From assembly GCF_003585765.1 (NCBI RefSeq), contig NZ_CP021235.1:4650001-4714000 (forward strand): 64,000 bases of DNA. Direction: 5' to 3'. The notes below the pieces were generated by a model, which was not told the DNA's origin, searched no databases, and saw only the letters and a program-made list of their open reading frames with translations. Origin of the DNA: Pontibacter actiniarum (GTDB lineage: Bacteria; Bacteroidota; Bacteroidia; Cytophagales; Hymenobacteraceae). The stretch's first letter is position 1. Each line of letters opens with the position of its first letter. A program made the translations under genes and the position numbers. Of the stretch, positions 35,855 through 45,874 are shown piece after piece.

Positions 35855-35888
35855 GTTCCTCTCCGGGTGTTGCCTCTCCTGCTGCCGC

Positions 35889-36245
35889 CTATGCGTGAAT
35901 CCACTCCCAGGCCTGCTCGCGCTGGCTGAAGTCGAAGTACCGGACTTCGGCCGAAGTGAAGGGCTTGGCCATCGTGGAGAGCCAGTCAATCCACTTCCTG
36001 TCGCCCACCAGGGCGGCTTTGCTAAAGTCGGCGGCGTGCTTCAGGTCAAACTTAATATCATCCCACAGGGCCTTTAAGGTATACTCTTCCACATCCTGTA
36101 CCTCTGCATACACACGGATTTTGCCATGTTGCTTTATGCGCTCCTCCAGCACCGGCAGCATTACATCGTAATCGTTCCGGTCTACGTTGCCTGATATCCT
36201 GAAAGCCACCAGGTCTCCTTTGGATTGTTCTAGTAGTTGTAGCAT
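35889..36245 (-). CDS. SpoIIAA/STAS-like domain protein
   Basis: 118 residues, cytoplasmic. It matches the SpoIIAA-like family by FRISGNVDRNDYDVMLPVLE near the start, IRVYAEVQDVEEYTLKALWD in the middle, and AALVGDRKWIDWLS then FTSAEVRYFDF near the end. The phospho-Ser of true anti-sigma antagonists is not evident. Members often bind lipids or act in stress signalling; its role here is unknown. Confidence 0.85.
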   Translation of the reverse strand: MLQLLEQSKGDLVAFRISGNVDRNDYDVMLPVLEERIKQHGKIRVYAEVQDVEEYTLKALWDDIKFDLKHAADFSKAALVGDRKWIDWLSTMAKPFTSAEVRYFDFSQREQAWEWIHA

Positions 36246-36311
36246 GAAAGTATAGACGTTTGTTCTACCTTGCCTTACGAAGGCAGCACGGTATCGTTTA
36301 GAACCCGGCCT

Positions 36312-36728
36312 TTATCGCTGCTCCACCTGCTGCAGTTCGCTCATCAGCACCTCGTTGGTCGTTTTTTCGGTGCCGTCTGCAAAGCGTATCCTGTAAGGCT
36401 CGCCGGTCAGGCCGGAGCGGGAGGCAAGCTTCTCCACGAAGCCCTGGGCCGTCTGCACATCATCCTTGTGCTTCTCCCACTTAGACTCCAGGTGCTCTGC
36501 CGCTTCTGCACAGGTGTGTTCGCTGCCGTTGCGGATAAAGGTGGCCCCCTCCATTTTGGAGATTACTTGTATCAGGTGGTTTACCTTCTGCTCCTCGGTG
36601 TAAGGCGCTGCAGTGGCAGTGGCAGCAGACGTGTCTGTTGTTATTTGGGCCTTAACATCTTGTGCAGAGACAATTCCGACAGCCAGGATTACGGGTAGCA
36701 CTGCGTAGCGCCAGCTCTTTGTTTTCAT
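36312..36728 (-). CDS. DUF5329-family periplasmic protein
   Basis: 138 residues with a signal peptide (about 1-27, VSAQDVKAQ). The mature part has EEQKVNHLIQVISKMEGATF, IRNGSEHTCAEAAEHLESKW and SGLTGEPYRIRFADG, the standard order of DUF5329. Function of the family is not known. It is divergent from the secreted protein at 36855-38786. Confidence 0.85.
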   Translation of the reverse strand: MKTKSWRYAVLPVILAVGIVSAQDVKAQITTDTSAATATAAPYTEEQKVNHLIQVISKMEGATFIRNGSEHTCAEAAEHLESKWEKHKDDVQTAQGFVEKLASRSGLTGEPYRIRFADGTEKTTNEVLMSELQQVEQR

Positions 36729-36854
36729 TTTTATTTTATGATTATAGCGTTATTATTAGCAACTTTAATGCACTTATATACAAGCCTGAGCGTTTATTGG
36801 GCTCAGCAACGGTGGGTGCCACCGGCAGCCACCACTCAAGACAATAGCGTTTTT

Positions 36855-38786
36855 ATGAGAAGAATAGTTTTAGCGCTAGCGTTTCTGCTAGTGTGCCAGC
36901 AGGCAGCTTTTGCTCAGCGCAACATAGAAACCCGCCTGGGCTATAGTTACAACGATGATTTTCAGTTTTCGGATGAATGGCAGTACCTCTCCACAGACAT
37001 TTACCTCTATAACGGCAACAGGTTTACCCGTGTGCTGAACGAGCTGGAGACCGGCTCCCGGAAACCAAAAAAGAAGTACGGCAATGTGCTGGAGTACCTG
37101 CTGATCACGGCGCAGCTGAAGAACATGAAGATCTTCGGCAACGACGACATTGTGTACCCCCTCTACAACTTCTCCATCACACAGGATAGCCGCGACTATA
37201 AAACGCAGGTGAGCGACCACCAGGAGGTGGTGCGCATCATCGATAAGATGCCGCTCGGCTCCGGGGGCAACAACATTGACGCCGTTATAAACGCCAAGGC
37301 CATTACCAACGGCGAGAGCGACCAGGTGTTCAGCATGGTGGCCAACCAGCTCATGAACATCTCCAAACTCACCACGCCCACTGGGGCTGTGCTGTCGCTG
37401 GTGGGGGAGTTCGGCAACCTGCTGAGTGCCCGCACCACCAAAAGGGAGTACAAGTTCAGCTCCACGATCCGGCTCTACGAGGGCCAGGACTTTGACACGC
37501 GCCTGCACTCGGTGCGCATCTATGTGTTTGTGCCGAGCGATGTGAAGAAGGTGGACATCAAAACCGTAAAGCTGACCGACTACCTGCAGAAGCACCCCAA
37601 CAAGCTGGACCGCCGCCAGCTGGAGGAGATGACCGGCTACAAAGACTACCCGTTTATGGTGGTGGCGAACTACAAATCGCTCTACAAAATGGATGTGCTG
37701 ACGGGCGACGAGGTGACGCTGGACCTGATTGAAAAGCGCAAGCAGAAGATACAGGCGGCCTATGAGCAGAAGATGATCAACGACGAGACGTTCAGGCAGG
37801 AGAAGCTGTATGTGGAGTTTCTGCGGGTGTTTGCTGACATGAAGCAGAACCTGAACACGTACCGCCTGAACTACCGCAACAACAGCCCGGAGATTAACGC
37901 CAAAAACCTGTTCGGCATTGTGCAGGAGTACAAGCGCCTGAAAGGCACCTTCGACGCCCGCGAGAAAGAGTTCTCTGGCAACAGCACGTATCTGAACATC
38001 TTTAGGCCGGAGTATGAGGCCATACTTAGCAACGCCGACCTGTACCTGGAGGCAGACCACAACCTGAAAAACGGTAAGCTGCTGGTGAACACGCTGGGCG
38101 ACATAGAGAACAATGCCAAAGCATGGGACACGCCGGAGAAGCGAGAGGCTGCCCTGGCAAGGCTTTACGCCGTGGAGCTGCCAAAGCCGGAGTTCCTGTC
38201 GGCATCGGTGGAAGGGGAGGCCATTGTGCGCCTCACCAAAAAGCTGGAGGACCAGCAGTATAACGAGGTGTTCCGGAAGGAGGTGCAGGAGTTAAGCAGT
38301 ACGGAGGCAACCGATGCCACGCTGCCTAAGCGCAACGCCCTGCTCGACAAGGCCACCTCCAGCAAGTGCCAGAGCTGCCGCGACAAAGTGCGCGAAGCCA
38401 TTACCGAATACAACAAGCGCTACGACGGCTATAAGCTAAAGCAGGCCCTAAAGAAGAAAGAGGAGCTGAACCTGGTGGCCGAGGCAACGGTGTTCAAGTA
38501 CCTGAAGCACCAGCTCTGCATCGAGAACAACCTGCAAACGGTTTCATCTACCACCAACCAGATGCTCGACCAGTACATTAGCCGCATGTATGAGAAGAAC
38601 AACGAGCTGGGCAATTCCATTAAATCGCTGGACAGCCTGAACAAGTTGGAACTGGGGGAGGATAAGCTATCGAAGGTGCAGGAGTATAATGCGCGGCTGC
38701 AACACCTGATAAACGAGGTGGAGAGCAACTTCAATATTCTCTACACGCTGGATAAAAATCTCTGCAATTGCGGCGATGCAAGCTAG
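36855..38786 (+). CDS. Large secreted protein of unknown function
   Basis: 643 residues from MRRIVLALAFLLVCQQAAFA, a clean signal peptide; the open frame extends 39 codons upstream without a plausible start. The mature protein is charged and largely helical in its second half, with several Cys (SKCQSCRDK near 540, LCIENN, LCNCGD at the end). No named domain recognised. It could be an envelope scaffold or cytochrome-like secreted protein, but no CxxCH haem site is present. It ends 41 bases before the DUF421 gene. Confidence 0.75.
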   Translation: MRRIVLALAFLLVCQQAAFAQRNIETRLGYSYNDDFQFSDEWQYLSTDIYLYNGNRFTRVLNELETGSRKPKKKYGNVLEYLLITAQLKNMKIFGNDDIVYPLYNFSITQDSRDYKTQVSDHQEVVRIIDKMPLGSGGNNIDAVINAKAITNGESDQVFSMVANQLMNISKLTTPTGAVLSLVGEFGNLLSARTTKREYKFSSTIRLYEGQDFDTRLHSVRIYVFVPSDVKKVDIKTVKLTDYLQKHPNKLDRRQLEEMTGYKDYPFMVVANYKSLYKMDVLTGDEVTLDLIEKRKQKIQAAYEQKMINDETFRQEKLYVEFLRVFADMKQNLNTYRLNYRNNSPEINAKNLFGIVQEYKRLKGTFDAREKEFSGNSTYLNIFRPEYEAILSNADLYLEADHNLKNGKLLVNTLGDIENNAKAWDTPEKREAALARLYAVELPKPEFLSASVEGEAIVRLTKKLEDQQYNEVFRKEVQELSSTEATDATLPKRNALLDKATSSKCQSCRDKVREAITEYNKRYDGYKLKQALKKKEELNLVAEATVFKYLKHQLCIENNLQTVSSTTNQMLDQYISRMYEKNNELGNSIKSLDSLNKLELGEDKLSKVQEYNARLQHLINEVESNFNILYTLDKNLCNCGDAS

Positions 38787-38827
38787 TGCAGCTATAACCT
38801 CCTGCTGAGCGAAGCGTTCTCAGGAGT

Positions 38828-39334
38828 ATGCAAGAAGTACAGGACACGTTTAACTTTCTTTTCGGCATCCATGACGAGACCCTGACCTGGTGGCAGATGT
38901 CGTTCAGGGCGGTGGGGGTATTCTTTGCGGCGCTGCTCATTATCCGGATCGGCAACCACCGCATCTTCGGCAAAAACACAGCTTTCGACATTGTGCTGGG
39001 GGTTATCTACGGTTCTGTGCTGAGCCGTGCCATTACCGGCAATGCGCCGTTCTGGCCCACTATTGCGGCTGCCTTTACGCTGGTGATGCTGCACAAGGGG
39101 CTTGCTTCCCTGGCTTACCACACGAACTTCGGCCTCGGTAACATCATTAAGGGCAAGCCAAAGATACTCGTGAAAAACGGAGAGCTGCAGCGGGAGACGA
39201 TGGCGAGCAGCAGCGTGACCGAGAACGATATACTCGAAGCCTTGCGCAGCGCTGGCCATAAGCCCGACATCAGCAACATCAGCGCCGCTTATCTGGAGCG
39301 TAGCGGCAACATCAGCATCATCTGCAGCGAGTAA
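38828..39334 (+). CDS. DUF421 (YetF-family) membrane protein
   Basis: 168 residues. Three membrane helices (about 25-45, 53-73, 80-95) with RIGNHRIFGKNTAFDIVLGV between them, then a soluble YetF-like C-terminal domain with ILVKNGELQRETMASSSVTE. It lacks the trailing extra domain of longer members. Function of the family is unknown. Confidence 0.88.
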   Translation: MQEVQDTFNFLFGIHDETLTWWQMSFRAVGVFFAALLIIRIGNHRIFGKNTAFDIVLGVIYGSVLSRAITGNAPFWPTIAAAFTLVMLHKGLASLAYHTNFGLGNIIKGKPKILVKNGELQRETMASSSVTENDILEALRSAGHKPDISNISAAYLERSGNISIICSE

Positions 39335-39348
39335 GGCGCTGTAAACGG

Positions 39349-39384
39349 AAAAGGCCTCCCAAATAGCTTTTGGGAGGCCTTTTT
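39349..39384. terminator. Bidirectional terminator between DUF421 and thioredoxin genes
   Basis: AAAAGGCCTCCCAAA, a loop of about 5, TTTGGGAGGCCTTTTT. Confidence 0.88.
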
Positions 39385-39405
39385 ATGCATTCTGCTTTTA
39401 ATAGC

Positions 39406-39732
39406 TTACGCCATCTGAGAGTCCAGCTTCTGAGACAGCACATTTTTAGGCACAGCGCCCACTTGCTTGTCTACTACTTCGCCGTTTTTGAAAACCAGCA
39501 GCGTCGGGATGCTGCGGATGCCGAACTTGGCAGAAGTCTGTGGGTTCGCGTCTACGTCTACTTTACCGATCACGGCTTTGCCTTCGTACTCGCCAGCCAG
39601 CTCCTCTACGATCGGGCCTACCATGCGGCACGGTCCGCACCACTCAGCCCAAAAGTCTACCAATACCGGTTTATCTGAATTGATGATCTCATCAAAATTC
39701 GCGTCTGTGATTTCTATCGCTTTGTTAGCCAT
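39406..39732 (-). CDS. trxA: Thioredoxin
   Basis: 108 residues from MANKAIEITD, the usual length; an ATG ten codons earlier (39762) gives an unlikely extension. Active site WAEWCGPCRM at about 27-36, cis-Pro in RSIPTLLVFKNG, and the buried Asp and Lys expected for the fold. Cytoplasmic disulfide reductase serving ribonucleotide reductase and other partners. Monocistronic. Confidence 0.96.
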   Translation of the reverse strand: MANKAIEITDANFDEIINSDKPVLVDFWAEWCGPCRMVGPIVEELAGEYEGKAVIGKVDVDANPQTSAKFGIRSIPTLLVFKNGEVVDKQVGAVPKNVLSQKLDSQMA

Positions 39733-40232
39733 AACGTTATTGTTTTGTTGTGTTTGGTTCAAAGTTTAAATATAGTAACTAATATAGGTTTGGCAAATAC
39801 GCCGCCAAACTCCCCATGCCTGACAAGCTGTCGTGCTGGTGGTACCAAGAACAGCAAACCACGGCATTTGTTATACTTACGGTAGTAAGCGCCATAGGAT
39901 GCTATTTGTTTGTATAAACAAATGTTGTAAATAAAAGTTTCGGATGCAACTACAGGCGGCGAAAAAGTGCTGAGGGGTGGCTGCAGCGTGTCGGGAAGAG
40001 GGGCTAAGGTGGCTTTCTCTTTGCTGTTTCAGCAGCCCAGCTACGGGTAGCCCTCCCGCGCCAGTGCACTTACCGGAGCTGGGCTACAGCAGTAAAAAAC
40101 GCATGTTTATACAGGTGCTGCAACGCTGTAGCGGAAGGCAGTGGCCTTTTTGCAGGTGATGGCTCTGGCCTAACGCTCATTCTCCAAGGCAAAGCCAAAG
40201 AACCAAAATGAGTACACGGCCTGCAGCAAAAC
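39733..40232. other. Gene-free gap upstream of thioredoxin
   Basis: 500 bases with no supported gene. It carries the thioredoxin promoter region on the minus strand and the tail of the dnaE transcription unit. A few small open frames here are short and lack domains. Confidence 0.5.
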
Positions 40233-40266
40233 AAAAGAGGTACGCTACAGCAGCGTACCTCTTTTT
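40233..40266. terminator. Terminator downstream of dnaE
   Basis: AAAAGAGGTACGCT, loop ACAGC, AGCGTACCTCTTTTT. It lies 62 bases after the dnaE stop on the minus strand and has T-runs both ways. Confidence 0.85.
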
Positions 40267-40327
40267 ATACTTGCATCAGCTACAGAACCTCCATTCTGTT
40301 CACCTGATGAGTCTTTTGCTTCTGAAT

Positions 40328-43300
40328 CTAGATTAGCTTACACTCACCCAGCCCCATATCCTTGATCGACGTTATAAACAGCTTCGGATCAATTCTATAC
40401 TTGCGGGAGTAGGTGGGCAGGGCCAGTTTCTCCTCCGGCACGTGCAGCGTGATTTCCAGGCGCTTTTGTCCGACACTCGCAACAATGGCACCTTCCAACG
40501 CCTCGGCCAGGTTTGGTGTAAAGTGCTGGAGGTTGATGTTGAGCTGTACGCCCTGTGCCATCTTGTCCATCACATCGCCGAGCAACTGTATGTTCTGCGG
40601 CTTCAGTTCCCACTGGTCCTCGGTTTTATAGCGCAGCTGCACTTTGCCCCTGATGAACAAGTATAAACCTATCTTCAGGTAAGGCGAGAACTTTACATAG
40701 TCCTCTCCAAACAGCGCCATCTGCATGGTGGTGTCATAATCTTCTATAGTGAAGAGCGCAAAGGGATTACCGTTTTTAGCCGTTCTGATAACCACATCGG
40801 TTACCATGCCGGCCACATTCACATCCCGGTTTTTATACTCTTCGATGTTCGAAAGGGCACAAGTGCAATAGGAGTCTATCTCCAGCTTAAACTGGTCGAG
40901 CGGGTGGCCCGACATGTAGAAGCCTACCACCTCTTTCTCACGGCGTAGCATCTCTGCCTGCGTCCAGGGCTGTACTTCAGGTATTTTAGGCATTGGCGCT
41001 GCCACGGCGGCACTACCCCCAAAAAGTGATTGCTGTGCCGCCTGTTGCTCTGCCTGGTAGTTGTTACCGTAGCGCACGGCTTTCTCCAGCAAACTCATAC
41101 TTTCGCCTTCCGGCACCTCCATTAGCTGGGCGCGGTGGTAAAGCTCCCATGAGTCGAAGCAACCAGCCAATGCCATACTTTCAAAGGTCTTTTTGTTTAC
41201 CGCCCGCAGGTTTACACGCTTAGAGAAGTCAAAAATATCCTGGTACATGCCGTTCGCCTCGCGCTCTGATATAATGGCATCTACCGCAGACTCACCGGTT
41301 CCTTTTATCGCAGCCAGACCAAAACGGATTTGCCCCTGCTCGTTCACATTGAACTTCAGCAAGGATTCGTTTACGTCAGGGCCAAGTACAGCTACACCTT
41401 GCTTGCGTGCTTCCTCGATAAAGAACGTCACCTTTTTGATGTCGTTCATGTTGTTGGTAAGCACAGCAGCCATGTATTCAGCAGGGTAGTGCGCCTTCAG
41501 GTAGCCTGTTTGATAAGCTACGACAGAATAAGCAGCGGAGTGGGAGCGGTTAAAGCCGTACTGGGCAAACTTCTCCATCACGTCGAACACCTCAGAAGCC
41601 TTCTTAGAAGGAATCTTATGAATTTCGGCGGCACCGGCTATGAATTTCTCACGCTCCTCGGCCATCTTCTTCATGTCCTTCTTACCCATAGCTCGGCGAA
41701 GCAAGTCGGCACCACCCAGCGAGTAACCTGCCAGAATCTGGGCCGTCTGCATGATCTGCTCCTGGTACACCATGATACCATACGAGTAGTTCAGAATTGG
41801 CTCCAGTAGCTCGTGCGGGTATTCTACGTCCTCTCTGCCATGCTTCCGGTTAATGAAGTTCGGGATGAACTGCATCGGGCCCGGTCGGTAAAGGGCGTTC
41901 ATGGCAATCAAGTCTTCAATGTTGGTAGGCTGCAGGTCCTTGAGGTACATGCGCATACCCTCCGACTCGAACTGGAACGTACCAATGGTATCACCGCGCT
42001 GGTAAAGCTGGTACGTCTTTTCGTCATCTATCGGAATTTCATCTATGTCGATTTCAACGCCGTGGTTCTTCTTGATAAGCTCCAGTGCATCTTTGATGAT
42101 GGTTAGGGTTTTCAGCCCCAGAAAGTCCATCTTCAGCATACCGGCACTCTCAATCACCTTACCATCAAACTGCGTTACCAGCAGGTCGGCGTCTTTAGAA
42201 GTCGAAACCGGGATGTAGTTCGTGATATCGTCCGGGGCAATGATTACACCTGCGGCGTGTATACCTGTGTTTCGCACAGAGCCTTCCAGCTTTTCGGCCA
42301 GCTTCAGTACGGCAGCACGGTGGTCAGTACCCTCACGGATAGCAGCCAGATCCAGGTTCTCCATAAAGGCCTTCGCCAGTGTTGTACCCGGAGTATCAGG
42401 CACCATCTTCGCCAGTTCGTTGGCTTCTGCCAAAGGTAAAGAGGTAGAACGCGCCACGTCTTTGATGGATGATTTAGCCGCCATCGTACCAAAGGTAATA
42501 ATCTGGGCTACCTGCGTTTTGCCATACTTGTCCACCACGTAGTCAATTACACGCTGGCGGTTCACGTCGTCAAAGTCAATATCAATATCGGGCATCGACA
42601 CACGCTCCGGGTTCAGGAATCGCTCGAACAGCAGGTTATACTTGATCGGATCGATGTTGGTGATACCAATGCAGTAAGCCACCGCAGAACCAGCCGCCGA
42701 ACCACGACCAGGCCCCACAAACACGCCCATATCGCGGCCACGGTTAATGAAGTCCTGCACGATGAGGAAGTAACCGGCAAAGCCCATCGTCTCGATAATG
42801 CGCAGCTCATAATCCAGGCGCTCCTCTACGTCAGGGGTAATGTCTGTATAGCGCTTCTTGGCTCCCTCATAAGTGAGGTGGCGCAGGAAAGCGTCAGGAC
42901 CAGCGTGCTCAGGTGGTATCGGGAAGTTTGGTAGCAGGATATCGCGCTTCAGTTTTGGCGGCGTGATCTTGTCTACAATCTCGTTGGTGTTATCTACAGC
43001 CTCCGGCACATCCTTGAACAGCTCGTTCATTTCGGCCTGCGTTTTGAAGTAGAACTGGTCGTTCGGGAAGCCAAAGCGTGTTTTCGGACCGGCCTCATCA
43101 ATACGATTCAGCATCTGGCGCACAGTGGAGTGGTTGCTATACTTGCTGCGCACGTTCTCCACCGTATCATAAATTACCTTCTGGTCATCAGACAAAAAGC
43201 GGTAATACTTTGTCTGGAAATCGCCAACTGGTGTGCTTTGATCTTCGCCTGTATTTACGCACAGCAGGATATCGTGCGCATTCCAATCCTCCTGGTCTAC

Positions 43301-43951
43301 ATAGTGCGAGTCGTTGGTGCAGATAACTTTTACGTTATACTTCTTCGCCCACTTTAGCAGCACCTGGTTTATGTCTTCCTGGCTTTTGCCGGTGCCATCT
43401 ATGTTCTGCAGGCCGTGGCGCTGAATCTCGATATAATAATCCTCCCCGAACACATCCAGCCACCATTTAAAGATTTCCTCGGCCTCTTCTTCGCTCTTCC
43501 AAAGTATAGCCTGTGGCACTTCGGCACCAATACAGCAGCTGGTGGCAATAAGGCCTTTGCTATACTTCAGCAGCAGTTCTTTATCAATGCGGGGCCATTT
43601 GCTGTACACACCTTCTATGTAGGAGAGTGAGCAAAGCTTGGCCAGGTTCTGATAACCTTCTTGGTCTTTGGCTAGCAATAACTGGTGGTGGCGCACATCC
43701 TTTACCTCTTTGCTGAAGGTTTTAAGGTGGCGGTCTTTCACCAGGTAAAACTCGCAGCCCACAATCGGCTTCACGTTATACTTGTTTGCCTCGGCCACAA
43801 AGTTGAAGGCGGCAAACATGTTTCCGTGGTCCGTCATGGCTACGGCAGGCATACCATCGGCCTGCGCTTTTTTCATGAGCGCACTGATGCTGGCCTGGCC
43901 GTCGAGCAGCGAGTATTGTGTGTGGGTATGTAAATGCGAAAAAACAGGCAA
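40328..43951 (-). CDS. dnaE: DNA polymerase III subunit alpha
   Basis: 1207 residues, the replicative polymerase. The PHP domain begins at residue 5 with HLHTHTQYSLLDG and runs to about 280. The polymerase core has GPGRGSAAGS (413-422) and the catalytic PDIDIDFDD (454-462). The finger region includes FNRSHSAAYSVVAYQTGYLK. A C-terminal OB fold is followed by a short tail (LFITSIKDMGLGECKLI). Length and start match the Bacteroidota DnaE1 type. Frame is unbroken. Confidence 0.97.
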   Translation of the reverse strand: MPVFSHLHTHTQYSLLDGQASISALMKKAQADGMPAVAMTDHGNMFAAFNFVAEANKYNVKPIVGCEFYLVKDRHLKTFSKEVKDVRHHQLLLAKDQEGYQNLAKLCSLSYIEGVYSKWPRIDKELLLKYSKGLIATSCCIGAEVPQAILWKSEEEAEEIFKWWLDVFGEDYYIEIQRHGLQNIDGTGKSQEDINQVLLKWAKKYNVKVICTNDSHYVDQEDWNAHDILLCVNTGEDQSTPVGDFQTKYYRFLSDDQKVIYDTVENVRSKYSNHSTVRQMLNRIDEAGPKTRFGFPNDQFYFKTQAEMNELFKDVPEAVDNTNEIVDKITPPKLKRDILLPNFPIPPEHAGPDAFLRHLTYEGAKKRYTDITPDVEERLDYELRIIETMGFAGYFLIVQDFINRGRDMGVFVGPGRGSAAGSAVAYCIGITNIDPIKYNLLFERFLNPERVSMPDIDIDFDDVNRQRVIDYVVDKYGKTQVAQIITFGTMAAKSSIKDVARSTSLPLAEANELAKMVPDTPGTTLAKAFMENLDLAAIREGTDHRAAVLKLAEKLEGSVRNTGIHAAGVIIAPDDITNYIPVSTSKDADLLVTQFDGKVIESAGMLKMDFLGLKTLTIIKDALELIKKNHGVEIDIDEIPIDDEKTYQLYQRGDTIGTFQFESEGMRMYLKDLQPTNIEDLIAMNALYRPGPMQFIPNFINRKHGREDVEYPHELLEPILNYSYGIMVYQEQIMQTAQILAGYSLGGADLLRRAMGKKDMKKMAEEREKFIAGAAEIHKIPSKKASEVFDVMEKFAQYGFNRSHSAAYSVVAYQTGYLKAHYPAEYMAAVLTNNMNDIKKVTFFIEEARKQGVAVLGPDVNESLLKFNVNEQGQIRFGLAAIKGTGESAVDAIISEREANGMYQDIFDFSKRVNLRAVNKKTFESMALAGCFDSWELYHRAQLMEVPEGESMSLLEKAVRYGNNYQAEQQAAQQSLFGGSAAVAAPMPKIPEVQPWTQAEMLRREKEVVGFYMSGHPLDQFKLEIDSYCTCALSNIEEYKNRDVNVAGMVTDVVIRTAKNGNPFALFTIEDYDTTMQMALFGEDYVKFSPYLKIGLYLFIRGKVQLRYKTEDQWELKPQNIQLLGDVMDKMAQGVQLNINLQHFTPNLAEALEGAIVASVGQKRLEITLHVPEEKLALPTYSRKYRIDPKLFITSIKDMGLGECKLI

Positions 43952-43960
43952 ATCTCTAGG

Positions 43961-44123
43961 AATTAGAAATTAAAAATTATGAATTAGAAATGACTTATGT
44001 TGCTAAAGGCCATTTTAACCAATGCTGTACCAGTTGTTAAATTTAGAATCATCTTAGACCTACAAATCTCAGGGAAAGTATGATTTCCCTGCATTCATAA
44101 TTTCTAATTTTTAATTCTAAATT
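43961..44123. repeat. AT-rich inverted-repeat element (MITE-like)
   Basis: 43961-43992 and 44092-44123 are imperfect inverted copies (25 of 32 bases match) of an AATTAGAAATTAAAAATTA-type sequence. Inside lies a perfect 8-bp hairpin CAGGGAAA..TTTCCCTG (44070-44091). It sits in the 422-base gap between dnaE and the MFS gene. A related piece is at 49465-49493. Confidence 0.5.
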
Positions 44124-44373
44124 GGCGCAGCTCGGGATGTTAAAATTACGGATAATCGGGCCTCCTCCCAAACTTAAAGTGGCCTTATCTGTAACAAAAA
44201 TCAGGCAGGTATAGTCCCCGCAGCCGGGCAGAATTGCCGTAAATTTACCTGGGGCTTATGGCTTGGGGTTTGCGTCTTGTGCTCTTTCAAGAGTGGCTGT
44301 AAAAGTAACTCTAACACTTGAACCTCTCGTAAACAAAGGCTTGTGCTGAGGAAAGTGCAGCGAAGTATAAACT

Positions 44374-45693
44374 ATGGCAGCAGTAGAAAAATTGAGCGGT
44401 ATGTTCCGGGCCCTGAGCTCGCGTAACTATAGGTTGTTCTTTGTGGGGCAGGGTATCTCCCTTATCGGTACCTGGATGCAGCAGATTGCGCTTAGCTGGC
44501 TGGTGTACCGCCTCACCGATTCCGTGTTCCTGCTCGGCGCGGTTACTTTCTCCAGCCAGATTCCTTCGTTTATACTTGGCCCCTTTGCAGGGGTGCTGGC
44601 CGACAAGTTTAACCGGCACAAGGTGCTGCTGGTTACCCAGACCCTCTCCATGGTTCAGGCGTCGACACTGGCAGTGCTGGTGCTGACCGATACCATCGAG
44701 ATTTGGCATGTGCTGGCTTTAAGTGCGTTTCTGGGCGTTATAAACGGGTTTGATATTTCCACGCGGCAGGCTTTTGTGGTCGAGATGGTGGAGCGGCGCG
44801 AGGACCTGAGTAACGCCATTGCCCTGAACTCCTCCATGTTTAACATGGCACGGCTGGTGGGGCCAACCATTGCCGGCCTGCTGATAGCAGCGGTGGGAGA
44901 GGGCATGTGTATTCTCATAAACGCGGTCAGTTATGTGGCCGTTATCGGTTCGCTGCTGCTGATGCGGCTGAAGCCTTTTGAGCGGGTGCAGCAGCAGCGC
45001 AAAGTATGGCAGTCGCTGCGCGATGGCTTCCAGTACGCCTTCGGCTTTCCGCCGATACGGGCACTGATCATCATTGTGGCCCTGCTGAGCCTGTTCGGGA
45101 TGCCCTTTACCGTGCTGTTGCCTGTTTTTGCCCGGGACATCCTGCACGGTGGCGCCAACACACTGGGCTACCTGATGGGAGCCTCTGGCCTGGGTGCCCT
45201 GAGCGGGGCGTTGTTCCTGGCGCAGCGCAAGTCGGTGGTGGGGCTGGGGAAGGTCCTGCTGTTTACCATGACGCTTTTCGGGCTGGCCCTAATTGCCTTC
45301 TCCTTCTCGACCATGCTGCTGCTCTCGCTGGCGCTCATGCTGTTTACGGGCTTCGGAATGATCGTGACGATGGCCTCCTGCAACACCCTGCTGCAAACGC
45401 TGGTGGATGACGACAAGCGCGGCCGCGTGATGAGCCTTTATTCCACTGCTTTTATGGGGATGGCTCCGATTGGGAGTATGCTGGCCGGCTCCGTGGCGGA
45501 GCAGGTCGGGGTAGGGTACACCCTGGCGGGCTGCGGTGTGCTCTGCGCGTTCAGCATCATTCCGTTTGCCATAAACCGGCCAAAGCTACGCCGCATGGTG
45601 CAGCCGATTTACGAGCGCCTGGGCATTGTGCCGGAGATTGCCACGGGGCTACAGTCCGCCTCCAACCTGAGCGCCCCGCCGGAGGAGAGGTAA
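44374..45693 (+). CDS. MFS transporter, EntS-like exporter
   Basis: 439 residues with about 12 membrane helices. Family MFS_3 features: LFFVGQGISLIGTWMQQIAL at the start, the loop 2-3 motif GVLADKFNRHKV, and the second-half motif NTLLQTLVDDDKRGRVMSLY. Related to enterobactin exporter EntS and to multidrug or siderophore exporters. Substrate unknown; no siderophore genes are near. Confidence 0.9.
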   Translation: MAAVEKLSGMFRALSSRNYRLFFVGQGISLIGTWMQQIALSWLVYRLTDSVFLLGAVTFSSQIPSFILGPFAGVLADKFNRHKVLLVTQTLSMVQASTLAVLVLTDTIEIWHVLALSAFLGVINGFDISTRQAFVVEMVERREDLSNAIALNSSMFNMARLVGPTIAGLLIAAVGEGMCILINAVSYVAVIGSLLLMRLKPFERVQQQRKVWQSLRDGFQYAFGFPPIRALIIIVALLSLFGMPFTVLLPVFARDILHGGANTLGYLMGASGLGALSGALFLAQRKSVVGLGKVLLFTMTLFGLALIAFSFSTMLLLSLALMLFTGFGMIVTMASCNTLLQTLVDDDKRGRVMSLYSTAFMGMAPIGSMLAGSVAEQVGVGYTLAGCGVLCAFSIIPFAINRPKLRRMVQPIYERLGIVPEIATGLQSASNLSAPPEER

Positions 45694-45752
45694 GGGAGTT
45701 AACGTACTTATCCATCTCTGGCTCTTTTACAGTCCTTTCCTGACGTTTTCCT

Positions 45753-45874
45753 GGCGCAAGTCTTCAGATTTGTGTCTTACTATGATGTCGAGTTTGCAAC
45801 TCGACTGGCTTGAAAAGCCATCCATACAGCTGAACTACAAAACAGCTTTTCTGGCGCAAGCGTCCGCTTGTGCC
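45753..45874. repeat. REP-like palindromes, cluster A
   Basis: Three elements in the 441-base gap 45694-46134: GGCGCAAGTCT..AGATTTGTGTC (45753-45776, G-T wobbles), GTCGAGTT-TGC-AACTCGAC (45787-45805) and GGCGCAAGCG-TCC-GCTTGTGCC (45853-45874). The last is identical to 60384-60405. The remaining gap to 46134 has no clear gene. Confidence 0.6.

Noticed and set aside
36888..38060. 390-codon open frame antisense to the secreted protein
   Set aside because: No domain or plausible start signals; the plus-strand gene has a clear signal peptide and codon pattern.
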